DNA from: Alphaproteobacteria bacterium
Lineage (GTDB): Bacteria; Pseudomonadota; Alphaproteobacteria; UBA3830
Assembly (NCBI GenBank): GCA_025998735.1
Contig: BNWJ01000069.1
Span: 1 to 6,898 of the forward strand
Direction: 5' to 3'
Length of the DNA: 6,898 bases
The notes under the pieces were generated by a model. It was not told the origin of the DNA, searched no databases, and saw nothing but the letters and a program-made list of their open reading frames with translations. Position 1 is the first letter of the stretch, and the number at the start of each line of letters is the position of its first letter. The position numbers and the translations under genes were made by a program. Shown in pieces: positions 1 through 5,620 of the stretch.

Positions 1-428
1 AAGGCGGATACTCCAACAACCAAGCAGACGCTGGCGGAGAGACGAAGTACGGCATTTCCAAGCGCAGCTATCCGCATTTGGACATAAAAAAACTGACTCA
101 AGACCAAGCTCGACAGATTTATTTCGTAGACTTCTGGTTGAAAGGAAAATACGAATCAATCAACAACGAAAATGTTGCGCTGAAGGCATTTGATCTGGCC
201 GTGAATGTTGGAATTCTACAGGCAAACAAACTAATCCAGAGAGCGCTGCGATCCACTGGAATTTCAGTAACAGAAGATGGAATCGTCGGGAAAATCACGC
301 TTGCAGCCATCAACAACGCTGACAGCACCAATCTGCTGGCCGCTCTGAAATCAGAGGCCGCCGGATATTATCGATTGATTGCAAATATCAGTCCATCACA
401 ACAAACGTTTATTAGACCTGTTGCGTAG
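1..428 (+). CDS. GH108-type phage endolysin, 5' partial, 3' end altered by an insertion
   Basis: This is a peptidoglycan hydrolase of the glycoside hydrolase 108 family, used by phages for host lysis. Reading in frame from base 3 gives GGYSNNQADAGGETKYGISK, the family's N-terminal signature. The catalytic Glu of the EGGY motif would use bases 1-2 (aa) plus one base outside the window, so only a few N-terminal residues are missing. The middle (AFDLAVNVG) and a C-terminal peptidoglycan-binding type-3-like segment (LIQRAL, EDGIVGKITLAAI, EAAGYYRLI) follow in family order. The frame ends at 426-428 with the odd tail FIRPVA. The family tail NGWLNRAYS is encoded in the same frame at 486-512, with stop TAA at 513-515, beyond a 69-bp inverted-repeat insertion. 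The encoded protein therefore loses nine C-terminal residues and gains four foreign ones. Whether it is still active is unknown. The family call is from recognition and is strong. It pairs with the holin-like gene downstream. Confidence 0.85.
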   Translation, partial: GGYSNNQADAGGETKYGISKRSYPHLDIKKLTQDQARQIYFVDFWLKGKYESINNENVALKAFDLAVNVGILQANKLIQRALRSTGISVTEDGIVGKITLAAINNADSTNLLAALKSEAAGYYRLIANISPSQQTFIRPVA

Positions 429-482
429 GCCTATTTTTGGTCCTGATAATCAGTGACTCCAAGAGGCTTTTGCAACAGGTCT
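414..482. mobile_element. 69-bp MITE-like inverted-repeat insertion in the endolysin gene
   Basis: The ends are perfect 11-bp inverted repeats: AGACCTGTTGC at 414-424 and GCAACAGGTCT at 472-482. They are flanked by ATT on both sides (411-413, 483-485); the longest direct repeat that can be drawn is TATTA (410-414 and 482-486), so the target duplication is 3 to 5 bp depending on where the ends are placed. Removing 69 bp plus one ATT restores an uninterrupted endolysin C-terminus. A second inner stem, AGGCCT 427-432 with AGGCTT 464-469 (one G-U pair), and further short pairings inside mean that nearly the whole element can fold into one stem-loop. It is too short to encode a transposase, so it would be a non-autonomous derivative mobilised in trans. 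I cannot assign its parent IS family from the ends alone. Confidence 0.8.
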
Positions 483-485
483 ATT

Positions 486-515
486 AATGGCTGGCTCAAT
501 CGTGCATATAGTTAA
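486..515 (+). pseudogene. Detached C-terminal codons of the GH108 endolysin
   Basis: These bases read NGWLNRAYS followed by TAA, in the same frame (codons starting at multiples of 3) as the endolysin upstream. The FxNGWLNRAY ending is typical of GH108 lysins. The segment is separated from its gene by the 69-bp insertion, which supplies an early TAG stop at 426-428. It is probably not translated as part of the lysin. It overlaps the leader of the downstream holin-like gene, whose ribosome-binding site begins at the old stop codon. Confidence 0.8.
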
Positions 516-522
516 AGGAAGG
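514..522 (+). promoter_or_regulatory. Ribosome-binding site that sets the start of the holin-like gene
   Basis: AAAGGAAGG lies 6 nt before the ATG at 529. It supports that start over the in-frame ATG at 487, which sits inside the old endolysin 3' end and has no such site. The purine run overlaps the original endolysin stop TAA (513-515), as expected for tightly packed, translationally coupled lysis genes. Confidence 0.65.
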
Positions 523-528
523 AAAATC

Positions 529-687
529 ATGCTAAAAGACTTAATTTTGAGCGAAAAAACCAAAGGAACTATCGCAATTATTGCCGCCATTGTGATGTAT
601 TTCACACCGGATTACATCGACGCAATAATCGAAGCCGGACTCGCAGCTATTGGTATTTCAAAGCTCGTGATTAAAGAAGAAGAGTGA
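529..687 (+). CDS. Small holin-like membrane protein (52 aa)
   Basis: This is a 52-residue peptide with a charged N-terminus (MLKDLILSEKTK), a hydrophobic segment (about residues 13-24, GTIAIIAAIVMY), a short polar turn around YFTPDYID, a second moderately hydrophobic segment (about residues 31-46) and the acidic-basic end IKEEE. One or two membrane spans fit a small phage holin or lysis accessory protein, and its place directly after a phage lysin supports that role. I do not recognise a named family. ATG 529 is chosen because of the AAAGGAAGG site; an in-frame upstream ATG at 487 would add 14 residues derived from out-of-frame endolysin sequence and is unlikely. Before the insertion the gene would have followed the lysin stop by only 13 bp. 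Function is inferred from context and topology. Confidence 0.6.
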   Translation: MLKDLILSEKTKGTIAIIAAIVMYFTPDYIDAIIEAGLAAIGISKLVIKEEE

Positions 688-797
688 ATAGAAAATTGCC
701 GTTTTTATCGCCATTTGCCCCAAAAATAAAATCGTATTTTAACGAAATGTTAATATATTTCTGCGACAATAAAGTACCATATGTGGGGAAATGAAAA

Positions 798-3056
798 ATG
801 AGGCGTTTTTTGATATTAGGCTGCTTATTGGTTGCGTTTTTCGTGACTGGTTTTGGAGCAGAGGCAAGTAGTTTTCAGAAAAATGGAAGGCCTCAATTCT
901 GTGCTAAGTTACTTCCGGTTAAGACAATCCACAGAAGAACCTTTTCCGTAAATAAATACGAAAAATTGGTAAATAAATTTTATAAACAAAATTATCCAAA
1001 TGAACAGGTTCCTGACATTCGAAAGGAGATTGTTGTTCCAGCTGCAGAATTATGTCGTGTCGGAAAAATGCTGGGGTTTAAGGAATATAATGTAGGAGAA
1101 GGAAAAAAAGGAATTCCCAGCATAGATCTGTCATGGCCCAATATAAAGCGAGTCTTCAATAAGAAATATAAAGAAGTATTAAAAGAAAAAAACAAATGTA
1201 TCCGCGCCAGAGCGGAAAAATTGAGATCTATAATTAAAGCCACGAATAATGCTTCGCGCAATAGTTTTTCGCTAACGTCAATTCAGGAGTCAAAAATAAT
1301 TGATCTTTGCACACGGGAAAAGGATTGCCTTTTTGATTTGAGCGAGTTGGAGGAAAACTATCGTGTTGGTTTCGAAAAACAGCTGTTGCTGATATTGAAG
1401 AACTATACGGGTTTTCAGAGGATTATGTCGATGTTGGCTGTTGGCATACTAAACTCGACGCAACATGCATTCGTGCAAGATTTTAATAATATTGCTGTTG
1501 TAGTCGATGACGAAGAAGGAAATAGCTTTTCGGAAGCAGACAGAATTCTGCGCCTAAAAAAGTGTGTTTTTGAAGGAGATGACTTTAGAATTCTTCATGA
1601 GAGTACGCATGCATATCATTATATGGTACTGGGATCGTTAGATCTAAGTGCTTGTAAATCAGCATATCCGGTATTGGTGTCAGATAACGCAGATCTTTTG
1701 AAATTTTTTTATCCCATGCTTGCTGAAGAAAAAATAGATAAAGCCACGAAAGAAATTGTTAAATGGTTAGATACATTTAGTGTAGATGACTTAAGAAGTC
1801 TGGCCTTAAAAATACCATTAGAGCCATTTAAGCCAGTTGTTAATGCCGGACTTGGCAATCTTGTGTTTTCAAATGGCAATGTAGATATAAAAAACACACT
1901 TAGCAAAGAACAGCTAGCAAAGGCGATTTACGTATGCTACTCCTCTCTTATTCTAGTTGGCACAAATCTCGAGAATATATGGGAAGATTGTGAAGAGATG
2001 TTGACGATGACTGGATTAGCGCCCATAACAGATGGCTACAACACATATCTTGTGGAAGACAGACAAAACGAAGAAATTTACAGAACCAAACAGCAGGGAA
2101 ATTTGAAAAATGATGAAGGGCGCTATAGTCAGTTTACTTTTCATGCCGGCAACCATGAGACCAGACTCATAATTTCCAATATAGCTACCGCTCTCTCCTT
2201 TTTTCACGTAGGATATATGAAAGCACAAGGTATACTGAAAAAAGAAGATATAGAAAGGATATTGAAATATCTCCAAAATTTGTATGCAAAGTGTATGAAC
2301 GCGCAAGGTACGCAAAAAGAAAATCTTAGGCCGGAAAAATTTGGATTCACAAGTGGCAATTTTTCCACGGTTGCCAAGCGTGAGAGTGACGATGGGACAT
2401 TTAATTATCTCTCTAACTCGTACGCAAAGTGTATGAATATACAAAGTACAATAAAAGAAGATATAGATACTTCACTTAAACGAGAAAATTTGAGATTCAA
2501 TGATACTTCCGTAGCTACCAAATACGACGAGAGGATTTCTCGTGATATATCAGCAAATCTTGAAAACGACAATGGCTTTTCTCCGTTGCATGTTGCCGTG
2601 CTGACCAATGACCTAGATGAAATAGGGGCATTATCAAACGATAGAAAAAATCTGAATCTAAAAGATAAAACTGGCAATACTCCGCTGCATATGGCTGTGG
2701 AATATGGAAGCAAGCAGGCAATAGAGATTTTGCTATATTATGGAGCAGATCCAAATGCTACAGATATGAATGAGGAGACTCCATTGCATCGTGCAATAAA
2801 CTCTAAAAATGTTAAGGCGGTAAAAGCGTTACTGAAGAGTAATATTACCTACGATACCATTATGGATTGCTACGACAATGCGGAGAATCTCAGCAAAAAT
2901 ATCGCTAACTTGCTGCGTGACAGAATGGCGGACTTGAAAACTAAGAGACACAAAAAACAGAGAAACGATTCTCCAAGGCGATCATCAAGCAGAGAACATA
3001 GAAGAGATTATGATGATATGGGGAGCTTTGATGGACAATTCTGCAACTTTGATTAA
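798..3056 (+). CDS. Secreted HExxH-motif protein with ankyrin repeats and Arg/Ser-rich tail
   Basis: A 752-residue protein. Residues 1-23 are a Sec signal peptide (MRR, hydrophobic core 4-19, likely cut after AEA23), so it leaves the cytoplasm. The start has a GGGGA site 8 nt upstream. The helical N-terminal half contains LHESTHAYHYM, with H267-E268-x-x-H271, the zinc-binding and catalytic pattern of many metallopeptidases. A third ligand is not obvious; E310/E311 or E396/E399 are candidates. YAKCMN occurs twice, 46 residues apart (from 2281 and 2419), marking an internal duplication. Three ankyrin repeats follow (about 592-622, 623-655, 656-687; SPLHVAV, TPLHMAV, TPLHRAI), a protein-binding scaffold. 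The C-terminus is strongly basic: KTKRHKKQR (714-722) and SPRRSSSREHRR (725-736). I know no named family for the whole. An exported or host-directed protease-like protein is plausible, but peptidase activity is inference from one motif. Confidence 0.75.
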   Translation: MRRFLILGCLLVAFFVTGFGAEASSFQKNGRPQFCAKLLPVKTIHRRTFSVNKYEKLVNKFYKQNYPNEQVPDIRKEIVVPAAELCRVGKMLGFKEYNVGEGKKGIPSIDLSWPNIKRVFNKKYKEVLKEKNKCIRARAEKLRSIIKATNNASRNSFSLTSIQESKIIDLCTREKDCLFDLSELEENYRVGFEKQLLLILKNYTGFQRIMSMLAVGILNSTQHAFVQDFNNIAVVVDDEEGNSFSEADRILRLKKCVFEGDDFRILHESTHAYHYMVLGSLDLSACKSAYPVLVSDNADLLKFFYPMLAEEKIDKATKEIVKWLDTFSVDDLRSLALKIPLEPFKPVVNAGLGNLVFSNGNVDIKNTLSKEQLAKAIYVCYSSLILVGTNLENIWEDCEEMLTMTGLAPITDGYNTYLVEDRQNEEIYRTKQQGNLKNDEGRYSQFTFHAGNHETRLIISNIATALSFFHVGYMKAQGILKKEDIERILKYLQNLYAKCMNAQGTQKENLRPEKFGFTSGNFSTVAKRESDDGTFNYLSNSYAKCMNIQSTIKEDIDTSLKRENLRFNDTSVATKYDERISRDISANLENDNGFSPLHVAVLTNDLDEIGALSNDRKNLNLKDKTGNTPLHMAVEYGSKQAIEILLYYGADPNATDMNEETPLHRAINSKNVKAVKALLKSNITYDTIMDCYDNAENLSKNIANLLRDRMADLKTKRHKKQRNDSPRRSSSREHRRDYDDMGSFDGQFCNFD
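2266..2460 (+). repeat. Internal partial duplication within the HExxH/ankyrin gene
   Basis: Two stretches about 138 bp (46 codons) apart share sequence: around 2268-2320 (YLQNLYAKCMNAQGTQKENL) and around 2406-2458 (YLSNSYAKCMNIQSTIKE). The nucleotide core GCAAAGTGTATGAA is identical in both (2286-2299 and 2424-2437). A further echo is ENLR, after the first copy and again, after an extra insert, past the second. The linker before the ankyrin repeats has therefore grown by in-frame tandem duplication and then diverged. Confidence 0.65.
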
Positions 3057-3136
3057 CTGTTTGCAATTGTTGAAGATTGCATATTTAAAATTTTACTATG
3101 GACAAGAAAATAATATGGGACAGGCTGGTGTAGCAA

Positions 3137-3820
3137 ATGTGTTTTCCAGAGAATGATATTCCTAGAGATATTTTGCGCGTTGAACTCGAAAGTAGTGAAA
3201 TCGAAAACATAGCTGCCACTGCTTACGCAGCATTTAATAGAAAATGGAAAAAGACAATCGCTGATATCGTCGCTAGGAATTCTTACAAAAGTTTGGGCTT
3301 AGACGAGCGTGATTGGAAAAAAATTGAATCAATTGCAGATTGCAATGCAAGCAGTTGTATTTTTTGCCAGGGACGTTTGTCAAAAACAATTGGCGAAATA
3401 TATCTCATACTGATAAAAGCGGAAGATCATGTGAAGCATATTGATGATTATGCTTGCATAAATGAATCATTGCTAAAGCTTTCGCGATTGCGCGATTGCG
3501 TTGATTTGTATCTTTTGTGGAATCTTTTCGATTTGACTAAAAATCGAGAAGCACTAGAGTACATGTCACTGGAAACTAGCGTAATTTTCAACTATTATGC
3601 AGTCTGTTGTGATGTTGCTATTGGCAAAGGCATTGTAAAAAATCTCGACACTAAAAAAGGACTCGAAATGTCACGCAACTTCTTCTTGGATGCAGCGAAG
3701 TGGATATCTTCACGTGCTAATGAATTCCCTGATTGCACCAAGAAAAAGCAATACACGAAATACGAAGATATCATACAACTACTAAGAAGAGCAATTCGGC
3801 GCGGTCGGTTTCATCTTTGA
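3137..3820 (+). CDS. Hypothetical protein with Cys cluster and one Sel1-like repeat
   Basis: A 227-residue soluble protein that I do not recognise as a whole. There is no signal peptide or membrane span. Residues 69-77 hold C69-x4-C74-x2-C77, which could bind a metal, although no fourth ligand is evident. Residues about 152-188 (YYAVCCDVAIGKGIVKNL, then KKGLEMSRNFFLDAAKW) follow the Sel1-like repeat pattern of a GxGVxKD-type turn then a KA...AA helix. This suggests a degenerate single alpha-helical repeat. The C-terminus is basic (RRAIRRGRFH). ATG 3137 is the first possible start because TAG lies in frame at 3131; its ribosome-binding site is weak. The gene sits 80 bp after the ankyrin gene on the same strand and may be cotranscribed. 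An 8-bp tandem repeat (CGCGATTG twice, 3483-3498) lies inside. Confidence 0.6.
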   Translation: MCFPENDIPRDILRVELESSEIENIAATAYAAFNRKWKKTIADIVARNSYKSLGLDERDWKKIESIADCNASSCIFCQGRLSKTIGEIYLILIKAEDHVKHIDDYACINESLLKLSRLRDCVDLYLLWNLFDLTKNREALEYMSLETSVIFNYYAVCCDVAIGKGIVKNLDTKKGLEMSRNFFLDAAKWISSRANEFPDCTKKKQYTKYEDIIQLLRRAIRRGRFHL

Positions 3821-3900
3821 AAAAACAAGTGCCAGTATCATTTGCGTTAACGCTATCAAGCATCGATTGCACTGTATGTGAGTTCATTTTCAACTTAATT

Positions 3901-3909
3901 TGGTATACT
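3901..3909 (+). promoter_or_regulatory. Extended -10 promoter for the lipoprotein gene
   Basis: TGGTATACT is an extended -10 element (TGn followed by TATACT, five of six matches to TATAAT). It lies 25 bp before the ATG at 3935. The -35 region is poor (GTTCAT at 3882-3887, 16-bp spacing), which is usual when an extended -10 is present. A 10-bp perfect palindrome, GCGTTAACGC, lies upstream at 3844-3853 and could be an operator, but this is unsupported beyond its symmetry. Confidence 0.5.
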
Positions 3910-3934
3910 ATTGTGGATAAGATATAGGTGTAAT

Positions 3935-4527
3935 ATGTTAAAAAAACTGAGCATCTTTGCAATAGCATTATTGGTTAGTGGTTGCGAAGAAAAAAGTCAA
4001 AGCCTAACAATGTTGATGCTAACAGTTGCAAGCAATCCACTCCAGAAAAAAAGCCTGCTACAAATGATGTTAGCGTTCAGGAATTCACACTGGAATCAAA
4101 AAAGAATGGCGAAAAGTACAAAGTTGCTGTAGTTCTTGAGAAGGACTATCATGAATCAACGGAGAAGTCGCCAGTCTTATGGTGTTTTGGCACAATCGAT
4201 GACGCTAAGGAAATTTGTTCTTATGGAATGGGAATTATTGTTTGGATAGATACAGATCTTAGTAAAGTAAAAACAAATGAGGATATAGATCGTATTTTTG
4301 AAGATGTTCTCGTTCCCTTCATGAGCAAAAACTATCGAACCAGCGAAGATTATGGCTGCGGAAGATTTGCCGATAGCAAATCTATGGGTGGACGTTGTTT
4401 TGCCTTAACTCATTTTAAACTCTCTGAAAATGGGACGCTAAGAGGTTTTGATAGCCTTGTCTTTCCGCAAGAACATTTAAAAGAAATTAAATCATTAAGA
4501 GAAGCAGCAAGAAAAAATCGCAAATAA
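3935..4527 (+). CDS. Predicted lipoprotein with frame break in an A6 run
   Basis: The gene starts at ATG 3935 with AGG (3926-3928) 6 nt upstream. It encodes a lipoprotein signal: MLKK, a hydrophobic core and lipobox VSGC (Cys17), then EE. This frame soon runs into implausible protein and stops at 4132. The mature region (QEFTLESKKNGEKYKVAVVL through to LREAARKNRK, stop 4525-4527) continues in the -1 frame. Adding one A to the AAAAAA run at 3990-3995 joins the two into a 197-residue lipoprotein beginning CEEKKSKPNN. Residues after Cys17 avoid Asp at +2, which fits outer-membrane sorting. The mature part is a globular unknown with several Cys (SYGMGIIVWIDTDL, DYGCGRFADSKSMGGRCF). I recognise no family. 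The break may be a mutation, a sequence error, or slippage on the A run. A non-lipidated product from TTG 3982 is a less likely alternative. Confidence 0.65.
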
Positions 4528-4605
4528 AATATATGTGTTTTTTCCGCTATCTTCAAGTCTTTTGAAAGCAGCAAGATAGTATTGCTCAGCAGTTTCTTCA
4601 TCCAT
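4495..4605 (-). pseudogene. DUF2628-like gene, copy C, truncated remnant
   Basis: The minus strand carries the first part of a third copy of the gene seen intact at 5079-5555: MDEETAEQYYLAAFKRLEDS followed by GKNT, closely matching copies A and B. At about position 4536 similarity stops exactly before the WNWAAF motif that defines the family. The frame then reads an unrelated tail of about 12 residues into a TAA at 4495-4497, overlapping the end of the convergent lipoprotein gene. The start follows the same layout as copies A and B (GGAG at 4615-4618, 9 nt before the ATG at 4605). All membrane segments are lost, so it is almost certainly non-functional. A deletion or rearrangement joined the cut gene to the lipoprotein gene's downstream flank. 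Confidence 0.75.
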
Positions 4606-5055
4606 TTTTGTTGTCTCCATCATAAAACAGTGTTTTGCTTAGCTCGGCTCTTATATTTTCTTCATTTAGATCGTCATCGGACGAATAGTTCATAATATTT
4701 TCTTTGATTTGATCATAATAATTTGCGGTACCGCATATACCAAGGAACACTCTAAAAGGAATAAAAACGATGGCTATTCCCACATAAAAAATTTCAAGCG
4801 GAAAATTTTCTCCGAAATAGGCAAATGCGCCAAAAAGAAGAAATGGGAAAAAAAGCGCAGAAAGTACCATCTCGAAAAGCAGCAAAAATGCGCATTCACC
4901 AAACATTTTTCTATAGCTACACCACAGAATTCCCCCTAAAAATGCCGCCCAATTCCAGGTGTTTTTTCCGCTATCTTCGAGCTTTTTGAAAGCAGCCAGA
5001 TAATATATTCCTCTGGCGTCATGTCTGCCCATTCAATTGTTTTATCTTCATTCAT
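4598..5055 (-). CDS. DUF2628-like membrane protein, copy B, frameshifted
   Basis: Tandem paralogue of copy A. Its original start is ATG 5055 (GGAG at 5065-5068, 9 nt upstream) and it begins MNEDKTIEWADMTPEEY. A 2-bp AT expansion in the TA-rich stretch 5001-5009 (TAATATATT here, TAATATT in copy A) then shifts the frame. Downstream the family sequence resumes in another frame: YYLAAFKKLEDSGKNTWNW, LWCSYRKMF, two hydrophobic segments, then DLNEENIRAELSKTL. An out-of-frame ATG at 5032 could start a shortened product with an aberrant MGRHDARGI leader, but it has no ribosome-binding site. The copy A stop after SKTL is absent, so the frame adds FYDGDNKNG and ends at 4598 inside the start of copy C. 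The gene is likely decaying; residual expression from 5032 cannot be excluded. Confidence 0.7.
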
Positions 5056-5078
5056 TTTGGTTATCTCCATCTCAATAA

Positions 5079-5555
5079 TCAAAGTGTTTTGCTTAGCTCG
5101 GCTCTTATGTTCTCTTCATTTAAGTCAAAATCAAAGGGTGGCTTAGAACTCATTTCCCACATAATAGAACTTATTGACGGATCCTTGCTTCTTTCAATGT
5201 TTTTCTTCACTTGATCATAATAAAATTTATTGCTGAGCCATCCCAAATGCACTCTAAATATGGCACAGCCGAGAACTAAATATGAACAAAAGATCCAAGG
5301 CGGTCCGCTTTCGCCAAATTGACTGAGAAACAGAAAAATGGCAAGCATCATACAAACGAAAAAACTCACTACATCGCAAAACAGAAAAACCATACAATTC
5401 ATAAACATTTTTCTGTAGCCATACCACAAGAATCCTCCGAAAAATGCAGCCCAATTCCAGGTGTTTTTCCCGCTATCTTCAAGTTTTTTGAAAGCAGCTA
5501 GATAATATTCTTCTGGTGTCATGTCTGCCCATTCGATTACTTTATCTTCATTCAT
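5079..5555 (-). CDS. DUF2628-like small inner-membrane protein, copy A
   Basis: A 158-residue protein, the intact member of a three-copy tandem array. Residues 33-51 carry the DUF2628 hallmark: TWNWAAFFGGFLWYGYRKMF, an aromatic-rich segment ending YRKM. Two membrane segments follow (about 52-78 and 85-106). Then comes a soluble tail with YYDQVKKNIE and the end DLNEENIRAELSKTL. DUF2628 proteins are small membrane proteins of unknown function. ATG 5555 is preferred over ATG 5570: the latter has no ribosome-binding site, while its own bases supply GGAG (5565-5568) 9 nt before 5555, a layout kept in all three copies. The gene follows the SDR gene on the same strand by about 65 bp and has a possible promoter of its own. 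Copy B begins 8 bp after its stop, counting from the unused upstream ATG. Confidence 0.8.
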   Translation of the reverse strand: MNEDKVIEWADMTPEEYYLAAFKKLEDSGKNTWNWAAFFGGFLWYGYRKMFMNCMVFLFCDVVSFFVCMMLAIFLFLSQFGESGPPWIFCSYLVLGCAIFRVHLGWLSNKFYYDQVKKNIERSKDPSISSIMWEMSSKPPFDFDLNEENIRAELSKTL

Positions 5556-5564
5556 TTTTGTTGT

Positions 5565-5568
5565 CTCC
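5565..5568 (-). promoter_or_regulatory. GGAG ribosome-binding site deciding the DUF2628 start
   Basis: The minus strand reads ATGGAGACAACAAAAATG. The first ATG would be an extended start, but its GGAG is well placed (9 nt) for the second ATG at 5555. The same arrangement recurs before copy B (5065-5068) and copy C (4615-4618), supporting the downstream start in each. Confidence 0.6.
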
Positions 5569-5585
5569 ATTTTAATCTTAAATAA

Positions 5586-5614
5586 GATATATGGGCATTA
5601 ACATAAAAATCCAA
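5586..5614 (-). promoter_or_regulatory. Possible sigma-70 promoter before DUF2628 copy A
   Basis: On the minus strand, TTGGAT (5609-5614) and TATATC (5586-5591) are separated by 17 bp. The matches to consensus are moderate (3/6 and 4/6). It lies in the short gap after the SDR stop, about 31 bp before the chosen ATG. The array may also be transcribed by read-through from the SDR gene, since no terminator hairpin is visible between them. Confidence 0.35.
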
Positions 5615-5620
5615 GACATT

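Noticed and set aside
119..331. Antisense open frame opposite the endolysin
   Set aside because: It lies wholly inside the well-supported GH108 coding frame, has no family resemblance and no convincing start site.
2016..2754. Three overlapping minus-strand open frames opposite the HExxH/ankyrin gene
   Set aside because: They are shadows of a clear plus-strand gene with recognisable ankyrin repeats; their sequences look non-protein-like.
2580..2860. The repeated PLH-containing units as a DNA-level tandem repeat or CRISPR-like array
   Set aside because: They are diverged protein-level ankyrin repeats with no conserved nucleotide spacing or identical repeats.
3062..3081. TGCAAT / ATTGCA inverted repeat after the ankyrin gene as a terminator
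   Set aside because: It has only six AT-rich base pairs with an 8-nt loop and no U-tract, so it is too weak to call.
3733..3968. Open frames on both strands spanning the gap before the lipoprotein gene
   Set aside because: The plus frame starts inside the 227-aa gene and the minus frame overlaps the lipoprotein signal; neither has a good ribosome-binding site or recognisable content.
4547..4579. Inverted repeat CTATCTT / AAGATAG as a possible terminator between convergent genes
   Set aside because: It lies inside the coding remnant of copy C, most of its bases are shared with coding sequence of the other copies, the stem is AT-rich and no T-run follows.
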